DNA from: Actinomycetota bacterium
GTDB taxonomy: Bacteria > Actinomycetota > Acidimicrobiia > Acidimicrobiales > Ilumatobacteraceae
DNA: 52,257 nt
Direction: 5' to 3'
Assembly: GCA_027730505.1 (NCBI GenBank)
Contig: JAQCGT010000004.1
Span: 1-52,257 of the forward strand
The notes under the pieces are model-generated. The model did not search any database. It saw nothing but the letters and a program-made list of their open reading frames with translations, and had not been told where the DNA came from. Position numbers and translations under genes: made by a program. Below are positions 26,161-35,700 of this stretch, piece after piece; the stretch's first letter is position 1, and every line of letters begins with the position of its first letter.

Positions 26161-26658
26161 ATGGCCCGCCAACACTTCACCCACAAACGTCTCGATGGAC
26201 TCCACACCGTCGAGACTCTCGCCTCGTTCCAACCCGACGAGGCACCGCGAGCGAATGTCGACCCGATCACCGACGAGCGAGACCTCCTCGCTCTTGCAGC
26301 CCTCGTCCTCGGACCTCCGCTCGAACACAAGACATTGGTCGTCATCCTCGATGACCACCGCCGCGGTCGCTCCTTGATCACGGTCACCGGAACGGATGAC
26401 CCCGACGATGTCATCGAGGTCGCTCACTTCATCCGAGACGCAGTCGACCTGGCACCGCGTGGGGCGCCACCTGCGATCGCGCTGGTCAGCGTCCGGCCAG
26501 ACGCCCCGGTCGACCCCGACGACGCCGACCGACGTGACGAGATCGCACAGATCCTTGGTCCGGTGCGACTCGACGAGTGGCTCGTGCTCGGAGAGTGGAT
26601 CACCCGCGTGCCTGCGACCGCCGTGCGCTCGGACTCAAACGCAATCCCGCCGCTCTGA
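26161..26658 (+). CDS. hypothetical protein, 165 residues
   Basis: A GGGAGG site precedes the ATG at 26161. The soluble acidic protein has a conserved-looking core, LLALAALVLGPPLEHKTLVV followed by LDDHRRGRSLITVTGT, that reads as strand-loop-strand and recalls a hydrolase or JAB-like core, but I see no complete metal motif and do not assign it. Codon use looks like its neighbours. Its 3' end overlaps the DUF4031 gene on the opposite strand by 59 nt, an unusually long convergent overlap. Confidence 0.75.
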   Translation: MARQHFTHKRLDGLHTVETLASFQPDEAPRANVDPITDERDLLALAALVLGPPLEHKTLVVILDDHRRGRSLITVTGTDDPDDVIEVAHFIRDAVDLAPRGAPPAIALVSVRPDAPVDPDDADRRDEIAQILGPVRLDEWLVLGEWITRVPATAVRSDSNAIPPL

Positions 26659-26878
26659 GACGCTCGAGCAGTTCTCGGCTCGACACCGAGACCGCTCCGG
26701 CGGCGATGAGCCTCGCGAGATACTCCTCGGGCACGTCGTAGTGATCACCGTGGAAGGTGCGCTGGTCGAGACCATTCGCTTCCGCGAAACGCCGAAGTTC
26801 ATCGATCGATACGTCGCTTGCCATGTGGCTCCATCGGCGACCTCGATGCCACCACAACGGCTGGTCGATGAGGATCAT
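26600..26878 (-). CDS. DUF4031 family protein
   Basis: The 92-residue protein begins MILIDQPLWWHRGRRWSH and contains SDVSIDELRRFAEANGL and FHGDHYDVPEEYLARLIAAGA, the recognisable DUF4031 pattern of actinobacterial proteins. Its many His/Asp/Trp residues suggest a metal or nucleotide site, but the function is not established. The 3' end overlaps the convergent hypothetical gene by 59 nt. The malic enzyme stop is only 21 nt from its ATG, so read-through from the malic enzyme gene may transcribe it. Confidence 0.85.
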   Translation of the reverse strand: MILIDQPLWWHRGRRWSHMASDVSIDELRRFAEANGLDQRTFHGDHYDVPEEYLARLIAAGAVSVSSRELLERLRAAGLRLSPSARRSQARG

Positions 26879-26899
26879 CGTCTGGCTACAGAGCCCGGC

Positions 26900-28333
26900 T
26901 CAGGGGGTGAGGCGAGCCAGTCCTTCCTCCACCGCTCGGGCCGAGACCGCATGCGCAACCTCAGCGGCCACACCGGGCTCGAACGCACCGGGAATGACCC
27001 GTTCAGCGGTTGGGTCCGAGACCATCGCCGCTAGGGCCTCGGCCGCAGCGCGCTTCACGCCCATCGTTGCCTTGGTGGCACGCACATCGAGCAGGCCTCG
27101 GAACACACCTGGGAATGCAAGCACATTGTTGATCTGGTTCGGGTAGTCGCTGCGTCCCGTGGCCACGACGGCAACGTTGGCTGGCATCGCCTCAGGCATG
27201 ATCTCTGGAACCGGATTCGCCAGCGCAAAAACGACGGCATCGGGAGCCATCTCCGAGACCCACTCGGCATCGATGATGCCCGGGCCCGACAGGCCAATCA
27301 ACACGTCGGCGCCACGAATCGCCTCACGGGCCCCGCCCGTGAGACCGGCCCTGTTTCCGTTATCGACGAACCACTGCTTTGACGGATGCAATCCTTCGCG
27401 CCCGGCATGGAGAATGCCCCGTGAGTCGACACCAATCAGGTCACCGACCCCGACCTCGTGAAGGAGTTGAGCACAGGCAACGCCGGCCGCTCCGGTGCCG
27501 ACGATCGTCACGGTCATCTCCGACAGCGAACGGCCGACGACACGAGCTGCGTTGATCATCGCCGCCACCACCACGATCGCTGTTCCGTGCTGGTCGTCGT
27601 GGAACACCGGAATGTCGAGCATCGCTTGAAGGCGTTCCTCGATGTCGAAACACTCCGGGGCTTTGATGTCCTCGAGGTTGATCCCACCGAAGGTTGGAGC
27701 GATTGCTGCGCCCACCGAAACCACGTCGTCGACGGTCGTCGCCGTCACGCAGACCGGATAGGCATCGACATCGGCGAACTGCTTGAACAGCACGGCCTTG
27801 CCTTCCATCACCGGCATCGCAGCCTCGGGTCCGATGTCGCCGAGTCCGAGCACGGCCGTGCCGTTTGACAACACTGCGACTGCATTCGATCGGCCGGTGA
27901 ACTGCCACACGGACTCGGGATTCTCTGCGATCCGAGTCGACACCCGACCGACTCCTGGGGTGTACGCCATGGCAAGGTCGTCCGCGTCCGCGATCGCGCC
28001 ACGAGATGCCACCGCGACCTTGCCACCGATATGGAGGTCAAAGGTCGCATCGGAGATGCCGACGAGTTCGAACCCGGCCACCGATCCAAGCGCAGCCCGA
28101 ACCGAATCCTGCTGCGACTCGCCGGAACACGCCACCAACCAGTCGACGGCTCCGTCAACCGCACCGGTGGATCCGCGCCTGATCTCGGCGCCGACCGACT
28201 CGATGGCCCGACGTGCTACATCGGCGCGCTCCGAGGCATCGACGCGGCCGATCACCCGAAGGGCGAACCCGGTGGTGGGTCTTGTGGGCCTGACGCTGGT
28301 CGGCTCGGTGCTGGAAGATTCTGTGGTGGTCAT
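26900..28333 (-). CDS. NAD(P)-dependent malic enzyme with N-terminal ACT-like domain
   Basis: The 477-residue protein decarboxylates malate to pyruvate. An N-terminal ACT-like domain (about residues 20-95, [14 protein letters not shown] onward) probably senses an effector. The malic core follows: [19 protein letters not shown], the metal-binding [15 protein letters not shown], the dinucleotide fold [14 protein letters not shown] and the end motif [16 protein letters not shown]. Cofactor preference is not decided. The ATG at 28333 follows AGGA at 8 nt. A perfect 11-bp hairpin and a small membrane-peptide ORF lie in its upstream region, hinting at leader control. Confidence 0.94.
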   Translation of the reverse strand: MTTTESSSTEPTSVRPTRPTTGFALRVIGRVDASERADVARRAIESVGAEIRRGSTGAVDGAVDWLVACSGESQQDSVRAALGSVAGFELVGISDATFDLHIGGKVAVASRGAIADADDLAMAYTPGVGRVSTRIAENPESVWQFTGRSNAVAVLSNGTAVLGLGDIGPEAAMPVMEGKAVLFKQFADVDAYPVCVTATTVDDVVSVGAAIAPTFGGINLEDIKAPECFDIEERLQAMLDIPVFHDDQHGTAIVVVAAMINAARVVGRSLSEMTVTIVGTGAAGVACAQLLHEVGVGDLIGVDSRGILHAGREGLHPSKQWFVDNGNRAGLTGGAREAIRGADVLIGLSGPGIIDAEWVSEMAPDAVVFALANPVPEIMPEAMPANVAVVATGRSDYPNQINNVLAFPGVFRGLLDVRATKATMGVKRAAAEALAAMVSDPTAERVIPGAFEPGVAAEVAHAVSARAVEEGLARLTP

Positions 28334-28356
28334 GAGGATTCCTGTCAGTGGAGTTC

Positions 28357-28386
28357 CCCGACCGGCCGCTCGCCGCCGGTCGGGGC
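28357..28386 (-). promoter_or_regulatory. 11-bp hairpin in the malic enzyme leader
   Basis: CCCCGACCGGC and its exact complement GCCGGTCGGGG flank an 8-nt loop, about 14 nt upstream of the ribosome site. No U-tract follows. It may act as an attenuator, an RNA stabiliser or a terminator for the small upstream ORF. Confidence 0.5.
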
Positions 28387-28409
28387 GGAGCGGGAGGGAT
28401 TCGATGGTG

Positions 28410-28556
28410 TCAGTTCACCATCCGGCTTCCCCGCCTGCTCCTGACCCGTACGGGTACGAGGGCGGGGATTCGGGCTGCGGCCGCGGCAATAGCCGCAATG
28501 ATCGCCGCCACGGGGGCGAGAGCGATGACTGCAGCCGACAGCATGTTGCGAACCAT
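28410..28556 (-). CDS. possible 48-residue membrane peptide
   Basis: An in-frame ATG at 28556 inside a longer track ORF opens a peptide beginning [18 protein letters not shown], continuing as one very hydrophobic Ala/Ile-rich helix and ending in a basic tail ([13 protein letters not shown]). CACAGT lies 7 nt before the ATG, compatible with leaderless expression. It is on the same strand as the malic enzyme gene and 76 nt upstream, separated by the hairpin. The Ala-rich composition could arise by chance in high-GC DNA, so this is tentative; it could be a small membrane protein or a regulatory leader peptide. Confidence 0.35.
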   Translation of the reverse strand: MVRNMLSAAVIALAPVAAIIAAIAAAAARIPALVPVRVRSRRGSRMVN

Positions 28557-28594
28557 AGCCCCAACTGTGCGGCAAGGCACAACACGGTACGCAA

Positions 28595-28600
28595 TAGTGT
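28595..28600 (+). promoter_or_regulatory. M20 peptidase gene -10 element, leaderless type
   Basis: TAGTGT ends 6 nt before the ATG at 28607. Confidence 0.55.
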
Positions 28601-28606
28601 TCGCCC

Positions 28607-29953
28607 ATGGACCAGACACTCACCGCCGAAACGACCGAACTGTTACAGGCGATGATCCGCAACGCCTGTGTGAACGACGGCACTCCGGATTCGGGTGAGG
28701 AGATCCGAAATGCTGACCTGTTGCAGCATTTTCTCGAGGGCGCCGGACTCGACGTCCAGCGTTTCGAGTCGCACCCGGGGCGAGCTTCGGTGGTCGCCCG
28801 AATCGAGGGCTCTGACCCCGATGCCCCGAGCCTGTGCCTGATGGGCCACACCGACGTCGTACCCGTGAGCCCGTCGGGATGGAGCCGTGACCCCTTCGGG
28901 GGCGAACTCGTGGACGGCGAGGTCTGGGGACGCGGCGCCATCGACATGTTGAACCTGACGTCATCGATGGCGGTGGCCTTCCGCGAACTCGCGCGCTCTG
29001 GATTCCGCCCCAAGGGAGACCTGATTTACTTCGGGGTCGCGGATGAGGAGGCAGGCGGCCACTGGGGCGCAGAGTGGATGTTTGATCACCACCACGAAGC
29101 CATCGACGCCGACTACGTACTGACCGAACTCGGCGGATGGTCAAGTGTGGATGACCACGGTCATCGCACGATCACGATCAACGTCGGGGAGAAGGGCATC
29201 GCCTGGCGTCGACTCCGAGTCAATGGCACCCCTGGACATGGGTCGATGCCCTTCGGCAGTGACAACGCCCTCGTCAAGGCCGCCGAGGTGGTGCGTCGTC
29301 TCGCCGAGTTCCGGCCGCGTACTGAGATCACCGAGGTGTGGCGCGCCCAAGTCGCGGCGATGAACCTCTCCGATGAGCACAAGGCGGTGCTCGTCGACCC
29401 GAGCCTCGTCTGGGATGCCCTGGCGGCGATGCCGACCAGCCTCGCCCGGGGATGTCACGCCATGACCCACACCACCATCTCACCGAATGTCATCCATCCG
29501 GCGGCAGCACAGAAGACCAACGTCATCCCCGACGCGGTTGACCTCGTCGTCGACATCCGAACGCTCCCTGGAACCACAGCCGACGACGTGACGGCGATGC
29601 TCATCGAAGCCATCGGTGACCTCGCTCCTCACGTCGAGATCGGCGAGGCCGAACAACAGGCCGAGGGAACGCTGTCTTCGATGGACACACGGCTATGGGA
29701 GGTGATCTCCAACCGAACGCAGATCGCCTATCCCGGTTCGAGCCTCGTTCCTGGCATCGTCGTCGGAGGAACCGATGCCCGCTTCTATCGCCAGCGCGGA
29801 CGGGTCGGGTACGGAGCCGGGCTGTTCTCGCCGGGGATGGACATGGCCACCTTCGGATCCCGCTTCCACGGCCATGACGAGCGAATCGACGTCGACAGTC
29901 TTGGACTTGCCACCGACTTCTGGATCGGCGTGACGAGGGAACTTCTCTCATGA
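28607..29953 (+). CDS. M20 family metallopeptidase
   Basis: The 448-residue protein has the di-zinc hydrolase layout: [10 protein letters not shown] with first His and Asp, [10 protein letters not shown] with the bridging Asp, and [10 protein letters not shown] with the general-base Glu. A dimerisation insert occupies the middle and a C-terminal FHGHDER supplies a late His. Relatives include dipeptidases, succinyl-diaminopimelate desuccinylases and acylases; the substrate cannot be named. The gene starts with a leaderless ATG and overlaps the DUF3039 gene by 4 nt. Confidence 0.92.
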   Translation: MDQTLTAETTELLQAMIRNACVNDGTPDSGEEIRNADLLQHFLEGAGLDVQRFESHPGRASVVARIEGSDPDAPSLCLMGHTDVVPVSPSGWSRDPFGGELVDGEVWGRGAIDMLNLTSSMAVAFRELARSGFRPKGDLIYFGVADEEAGGHWGAEWMFDHHHEAIDADYVLTELGGWSSVDDHGHRTITINVGEKGIAWRRLRVNGTPGHGSMPFGSDNALVKAAEVVRRLAEFRPRTEITEVWRAQVAAMNLSDEHKAVLVDPSLVWDALAAMPTSLARGCHAMTHTTISPNVIHPAAAQKTNVIPDAVDLVVDIRTLPGTTADDVTAMLIEAIGDLAPHVEIGEAEQQAEGTLSSMDTRLWEVISNRTQIAYPGSSLVPGIVVGGTDARFYRQRGRVGYGAGLFSPGMDMATFGSRFHGHDERIDVDSLGLATDFWIGVTRELLS

Positions 29954-30237
29954 CCGATCTCGAGACGATGCCGGTCGAGACCATTCCCGAGACCGAACAG
30001 GTTCCCCAAACGGGCGAACCCGAGGTGGCGCACATCGTCAAGGTCGATCCCGGTGAATCAGCCACCGCCAAAGTGCTCGAGGCGCGAATCGAGGGCACAC
30101 CGCTCGAAGCACTCTGCGGACACGTCTGGGTGCCCTCGCGTGATCCGAAACAACTTCCGGTCTGTCAGCAATGCAAGGAGATCTACGAGATGTTCAAGAT
30201 CTTCAACGACGGGCTGCGCGACACCCCGAACGACTGA
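29950..30237 (+). CDS. DUF3039 protein
   Basis: The 95-residue protein has an acidic N-terminus, then PLEALCGHVWVPSRDPKQLPVC, CQQCKEIY and a helical tail, the typical DUF3039 pattern of actinobacteria. The three to four Cys plus His suggest a zinc-binding knuckle. It is translationally coupled to the M20 peptidase (ATGA), and it is small and soluble. Function is not known; its family is widely conserved, so a housekeeping role is likely. Confidence 0.9.
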   Translation: MTDLETMPVETIPETEQVPQTGEPEVAHIVKVDPGESATAKVLEARIEGTPLEALCGHVWVPSRDPKQLPVCQQCKEIYEMFKIFNDGLRDTPND

Positions 30238-30254
30238 ATCGAGGCACGGTCACC

Positions 30255-30278
30255 AAAAAATTTCACCCCTACGGGGTG
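30255..30278 (-). terminator. intrinsic terminator of the glycosyltransferase gene
   Basis: Read on the minus strand, CACCCC-GTA-GGGGTG is followed by AAATTTTTTGG, a hairpin plus T-tract. It lies about 275 nt beyond the glycosyltransferase stop and 18 nt after the DUF3039 stop on the other strand, so the stem may also slow plus-strand transcription. Confidence 0.6.
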
Positions 30279-30287
30279 CTGAGGCCT

Positions 30288-30313
30288 GGGCCCTTCTTGG
30301 GGTTGCAGGGCCC
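30288..30313 (+). repeat. GGGCCC inverted repeat
   Basis: Two GGGCCC palindromes (30288-30293 and 30308-30313) can pair with each other across a 14-nt loop. It lies between the DUF3039 stop and the small zinc-ribbon ORF; role unknown. Confidence 0.3.
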
Positions 30314-30341
30314 CGGATTCGGTGCTTATCCATGAAAGGGC

Positions 30342-30584
30342 ATGAGCACCAGAACTGCCAGATCCCGATCATCACGACCCAGACGAAAAGCATCAGCCAG
30401 GGGGGTCGGTCAGCGCCCACCGTTCATATGGACTTGCCCGGCCTGCGGGCAGCGTGTGACCACCTTCGTCACCATCACTGCTGCGCCGACCTGCTCGGCT
30501 CACGCCGGTGGTGGCCGTCAGATGGTCGCCGAGCGCACAACATTCACCGCTTCTCAAGAGAAGCGTCGACCGAGTGGCGAGTAG
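30342..30584 (+). CDS. possible 80-residue basic zinc-ribbon protein
   Basis: The ORF starts at an ATG preceded closely by AAAGGG. The product has a strongly basic, Arg/Ser-rich N-terminus (MSTRTARSRSSRPRRKASAR), then WTCPACGQRVTTF and a second pair CSAH, consistent with a CxxC...CxxH zinc ribbon that could bind nucleic acid. Its 3' end overlaps the convergent glycosyltransferase gene by 31 nt. The cysteine spacing and hydrophobic core residues argue for a real gene, while the biased N-terminus and poor ribosome-site spacing argue for caution. Confidence 0.5.
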   Translation: MSTRTARSRSSRPRRKASARGVGQRPPFIWTCPACGQRVTTFVTITAAPTCSAHAGGGRQMVAERTTFTASQEKRRPSGE

Positions 30585-31270
30585 CGCACGATGCACCAGA
30601 ACGCACGCACCCCATCCCTCCAGCCGATCTTCTTGCCATCGGCGTAGGTGCGGCCGTTGTAGGAGATGCCAACCTCAAACACCCGGTGCCCGGCGGCTGC
30701 AACCTTCGCCGTCACCTCAGGCTCGAAGCCGAAACGATCCTCTTCAACCTCAATCGCTTGGATCACCTCACGTCGAAATGCCTTGTAGCAAGTCTCCATG
30801 TCGGTGAGGTTCAAGTCGGTGAACATGTTCGACACGAGGGTGAGCAACTTGTTGCCCATTGAGTGCCAAAAGAACAGCACCCGATGCGCATCACCACCGG
30901 CGAAGCGACTGCCATAGACCACATCGGCTCGGCCGTCGACCAGCGGGACGATCACCTTCGGATACTCGGCCGGGTCGTACTCGAGATCGGCATCTTGCAC
31001 GATCACGAAATCCAACGTCGCTTCGGCGAATCCGGTGCGCAGCGCAGCACCCTTGCCCATGTTGCGAGGCTGGAGCACCACCCGAACCCGATCGTCGGCG
31101 AGCTCCGCCAACACATCTCGTGTTCCATCCACCGAACCATCGTCGACGATCACCAACTCGCCGACCTCAGGCCGCTGCAACACCGCCGCAACACAGTCAG
31201 CCACAGTCGTGACCTCGTTGTAACACGGCATCACCACGCTCAGGCATCGATCGGGAATGGCGACTGACAC
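30554..31270 (-). CDS. family 2 glycosyltransferase (polyprenyl-phosphate type)
   Basis: The 238-residue protein is a GT-A fold enzyme: SVVMPCYNEVTTVADCV at the N-terminus, LVIVDDGSVDGT, and the metal-binding VQDADLEYDPAEYP. The short length, the GSRFAGG motif and the absence of C-terminal membrane helices resemble dolichol-phosphate mannosyltransferase catalytic domains, which charge a polyprenyl phosphate at the inner face of the membrane. Donor and acceptor are not determined. Start is GTG 31270, with TAGCCT 8 nt upstream. A terminator lies downstream. Confidence 0.9.
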   Translation of the reverse strand: MSVAIPDRCLSVVMPCYNEVTTVADCVAAVLQRPEVGELVIVDDGSVDGTRDVLAELADDRVRVVLQPRNMGKGAALRTGFAEATLDFVIVQDADLEYDPAEYPKVIVPLVDGRADVVYGSRFAGGDAHRVLFFWHSMGNKLLTLVSNMFTDLNLTDMETCYKAFRREVIQAIEVEEDRFGFEPEVTAKVAAAGHRVFEVGISYNGRTYADGKKIGWRDGVRAFWCIVRYSPLGRRFS

Positions 31271-31332
31271 GGCTCCGAAGGCTATCCCGGAGACCCGGCC
31301 GGCCGCCGTGGAATCCGCCCATGATGATTGGC

Positions 31333-31338
31333 TAGCGT
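31333..31338 (+). promoter_or_regulatory. trpB2 -10 element, leaderless type
   Basis: TAGCGT ends 7 nt before the ATG at 31346 and supports that start over the track start at 31328. Confidence 0.55.
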
Positions 31339-31345
31339 CGGCGGC

Positions 31346-32716
31346 ATGGCCGAGCGAGTTCCCAACAAGATCCTCCTTTCAGAAGACGAGATGCCCACAC
31401 AGTGGTACAACATCGTCCCCGACCTGCCGGCACCCCCACCGCCACCGCTGCATCCGGGCACCCTCGAACCGGCCGGCCCGGACGACTTCGCGCCGCTGTT
31501 CCCGATGGCGCTCATCGAGCAAGAAGTCTCTCCCGAGCGCTACATCGACATTCCCGGCGGCGTGCTCGACATATACCGGGTCTGGCGCCCGAGCCCGCTG
31601 TTTCGCGCTCATCGACTCGAGCAACTCCTCGACACCCCCGCCCGTATCTACTACAAGTACGAAGGCGTCAGCCCGGCGGGATCACACAAGCCGAACACTG
31701 CAGTACCGCAGGCCTACTACAACAATGCGGAAGGCATCACGAAGCTCACCACCGAGACGGGAGCTGGACAGTGGGGGTCATCGCTCGCCTTCGCCACCGC
31801 CCAATATGGGATGGAGTGCGAGGTCTGGCAGGTGGCGGCGTCGTATCGTTCGAAGCCATATCGCCGCACGATGATGGAGGTGTGGGGAGCAACAGTTCAC
31901 CCGAGCCCGTCCGCTGTCACAGAGTACGGGCGATCACTGCTGTCTGCCGACCCTGACCACCCGGGCAGTCTCGGCATTGCAATCTCTGAAGCTGTGGCAA
32001 TGGCTGTGGCCGACCCCAACACCCGCTACGCCCTCGGCAGCGTGCTCAACCACGTGCTGATGCATCAGACGATCATCGGCGAAGAGGCCCTGCTGCAGCT
32101 GGCGAAAGTCGGAGAGACCCCTGACGTGCTCGTCGGTTGCACAGGAGGAGGGTCCAACTTCGGCGGTCTCGCCTTCCCATTCCTGCGTGAGAAGATGGCC
32201 GGACGGATGAATCCGACCATCCGATGCGTTGAACCGGCCGCATGCCCAAGCCTCACCAAGGGCGAGTACCGCTACGACTTCGGTGACTCCGCTGGCATGA
32301 CGCCGCTCATGAAGATGCACACCCTTGGGCACAACTTCATTCCCGACCCGATCCACGCTGGCGGCCTTCGTTATCACGGCATGTCCCCCCTGGTCAGTCA
32401 TATCTACGAGCTTGGACTTGCCGAGGCGATTGCCATCCCGCAGATCGAGTGCTTCACAGCGGCGCTGCAGTTCGCCCGCACCGAAGGCATCGTGCCCGCA
32501 CCTGAGCCGACGCACGCCATCGCAGCAGCCGTCCGCGAGGCACTGGCCTGTCGCGAGTCGGGCGAGGAGCGCGTCATCCTCACGGCGCTCTGTGGACATG
32601 GCCATCTCGATCTGGCCGCCTATGAGAAGTTCCTCGCCGGCGAAATCGTCGACTACGACCTGAGTGATGAGGCGATCGCCACCGCTATGGCTGAAGTCCC
32701 GGTGATCAACAGCTGA
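31346..32716 (+). CDS. TrpB2-type tryptophan synthase beta-like protein
   Basis: The 456-residue PLP enzyme belongs to the long TrpB2 group: [17 protein letters not shown] near the N-terminus, the arginine-rich [11 protein letters not shown] segment, PLP Lys in [10 protein letters not shown] and the phosphate loop [16 protein letters not shown]. TrpB2 enzymes convert indole and serine (or phosphoserine) to tryptophan and do not always pair with TrpA. No trpA or other trp genes are adjacent, so it may be a stand-alone indole-salvage enzyme. It converges on dnaE2 with a 10-nt gap. Confidence 0.92.
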   Translation: MAERVPNKILLSEDEMPTQWYNIVPDLPAPPPPPLHPGTLEPAGPDDFAPLFPMALIEQEVSPERYIDIPGGVLDIYRVWRPSPLFRAHRLEQLLDTPARIYYKYEGVSPAGSHKPNTAVPQAYYNNAEGITKLTTETGAGQWGSSLAFATAQYGMECEVWQVAASYRSKPYRRTMMEVWGATVHPSPSAVTEYGRSLLSADPDHPGSLGIAISEAVAMAVADPNTRYALGSVLNHVLMHQTIIGEEALLQLAKVGETPDVLVGCTGGGSNFGGLAFPFLREKMAGRMNPTIRCVEPAACPSLTKGEYRYDFGDSAGMTPLMKMHTLGHNFIPDPIHAGGLRYHGMSPLVSHIYELGLAEAIAIPQIECFTAALQFARTEGIVPAPEPTHAIAAAVREALACRESGEERVILTALCGHGHLDLAAYEKFLAGEIVDYDLSDEAIATAMAEVPVINS

Positions 32717-32726
32717 TCGTCAATCG

Positions 32727-35700
32727 TCACCGGAAGTTACGGCTTCGGGATCGACCCGGGGCGGCGAGGGGCTGGAGATGTTCGGCCACGATGTTGACCA
32801 CTCCTTCTGACCGCTCCAACCTCCCACGCACGACCAACGCCGGAGCCGAACGCGCCACGTGACGAAAGCGTGTCCAACATCCGGTCGACACCACCACGTT
32901 GATCAATCCGGTCTCGTCCTCGAGGTTCATGAAGGTCGTCCCACGAGCTGTCATCGGTCGCTGACGATGGGTGACCACACCAGCGACCACCACAGTTCGA
33001 TCGGCCTCATGCTCGCCGAGCCGTGAGGCCGTCACCACCCCCAAGCGATCGAGTTCTGACCGGAGGAACGACGTGGGGTGCCCGTCGGGGGACACGCCTG
33101 TCGACCACAGATCAGCGACCGCCTCCTCGACCGGGGTCATCCCCGGGAGTCGTGGGGTCGATATCTCATCAGCCATACCCGGAATAGTCCCCGGTCGCGA
33201 ACGAGCCGCTGCTCCCGCCATCCAGAGCGCCTCACGTCGCCCGAGCCCACAACTCTCCTCAAAGGCCCCCGCCGTGGCGAGTGCTTCGAGATGGGCCACC
33301 GTCACCTCCGGCACACGGCGCACGAGATCTTCAGGGGATGCGTACGGACCCGACGCGTCTCGCTCAGCCACGATCCGATCAGCAAGATCGCGACCCACCT
33401 GACGTACCGGTGCAAGGCCCAGTCGGATTGCTGAGCCATTGTCGATGAGGGTCGCTCCGGCCTGAGACGAATTGAGGTCAACCGTGCGGACTTCGACACC
33501 GTGCCGTCGAGCATCACGCACAAGCGTGTGGGGTGACCAGAACCCCATCGGCTGAGCGTTCAACAGAGCCGCACAGAACGCCGCCGGCTCGTGGTGCTTG
33601 ATCCATGCCGATGCGTACACGAGGTAGGCGAACGAGACCGAGTGCGACTCGGGAAAGCCGTAGTTCGCGAAGGCTTTCATCTTCATGTAGATCTCATCGG
33701 CGATGCCGCCGGTGATACCCCGGGATGCCATCCCGTCGTAGAAGCGACTGCGTAGACGCTCCATGCGAGCCGCCGACCGCTTCGACCCCATCGCCTGTCG
33801 CAGTTCGTCGGCCTCCGCCGCCGAGAACCCGGCGACGTCGATCGCCATCTGCATGAGTTGCTCTTGGAACAGCGGCACTCCGAGGGTCTTGCTGAGAGAG
33901 TTCTCAAGCAGCGGATGCAGATACGTGACTGGTTCGAGACCGTTGCGGCGGCGGATGTACGGATGCACCGAGCCGCCTTGGATCGGCCCGGGCCTGATCA
34001 AGGCCACCTCGACCACCAGGTCGTAGAAGCGCCGTGGCCGCAGTCGTGGCAGGGTCGCCATCTGGGCACGCGATTCGACTTGGAAGACTCCGACGGTGTC
34101 GGCGCGACAAAGCATCGCGTAGACCTCATCTTCTTGAGGCAGCGTTGCCAGGTCGATCTGATACCCCCGGTGTTCTGCAACGAGGTCGACCGCGTTGTGA
34201 AGCGCCGACAGCATGCCGAGGCCGAGCAGATCGAACTTCACAAGGCCCGCAGCGGCACAGTCGTCTTTGTCCCATTGCAGCACCGAACGGCCGTCAGCAC
34301 GGGCCCACTCGACCGGACACACCTCGATGACCGGACGATCACAGATCACCATGCCGCCCGAATGCACCCCGAGATGACGGGGGGCGTCCTCCAGACGTGC
34401 TGCGAGTTCCACCACCTGATCGGGGATGGCTCCTTGCGAACGCTCTGCGTTGCGCTCCACCCCGGACCAGCGCTCGACATGGCGTGACCATGCATCCTGA
34501 CGACCCGGATCGTGCCCGAGCGCCCGGGCCGCATCTCTGATCGCCGACCGGGCCCGATAGGTGATGACGTTGGCAACCTGGGCCGTGTGATGGCGGCCAT
34601 AGCGCGCGTAGACGTACTGGATGACCTCCTCACGCCGCCCCGATTCGATGTCGAGGTCGATGTCGGGCGGACCGTCGCGATGTGGTGACAAAAACCGCTC
34701 GAAGAGCAATCCGAGCGACACTGCATCGGCGGCGGTGATCCCGAGTGCGTAGCAGACGGCCGAGTTCGCTGCGCTTCCCCGCCCCTGGCAGTAGATGTCG
34801 TGGCGGCGGCAGAACTCGACGATGTCCCAGACCACGAGGAAGTAGCCGGCGAAGCCGAGTTGTTCGATGAGTGCGAGTTCACGGTCGATGGTCGTCCATG
34901 CCCGCGATCGCAGCGTCATGTCCTCGCCGATGCCAGGTCGTTCGCCATAGCGACGCCGCGCCCCGTCAGCGGTAAGCGAACGCAGATACCCCATCTCGTC
35001 GAGACCGTCCGGGCAGGGATACGGAGGGAGTGCCGGCGCCACCAGCGACAGGTCGAATGCAGCCGATCGAGCCACGTCGACAGTGCGTTCGAGCACGCCT
35101 GGGTATCGCTCGAACCGTCGCCGCTGCTCGGCCCCAGACCTCAGGTGTGCGCCCCCATTCGAGGCCATCTGGGATCGGGCCGCTTCAAGCGAACGGCGCA
35201 CACCGAGTGCTTGCACCGCCATCGCCAGATCGGCCTCTGCAGGAGTTGCATGGGTGATGGCATTAGCAGCCACGCAGCCCACCCCGACGCGGTGGGCCAG
35301 CTCGACAAGGGCATCGTTACGGTGATGGTCGATGGGATCACCGTGGTCCCAGAGTTCGACAAGGACGCGGTCACGACCAAAGCGATCGACGAGACGTTCC
35401 AGTTCGCGTCGGGCTGCCGTCGGACCCTCAGCGCACAGCGCTGCGGGGACCAACCCCGCAGCATCGCCGGTGAGTACCCATGTCACTCCGCTGACCTCAG
35501 TGCCGAGGCGATCCAGATCGTGGCCCGGCGCCCCCTTCGATCCAGCGAGAAGACCGATCGACAGACCCCGTGCGAGGCGGGCGTACCCTCCGGGCCCATC
35601 GGCCAAAAGCACCACCCGATCCCCCGGTGTGGTGCCGATCGGTGCGAGACCGGTGACCTCAGCCCCGAAGACGGTCGGCACGCCCAGGGTGCGGGCTGCT

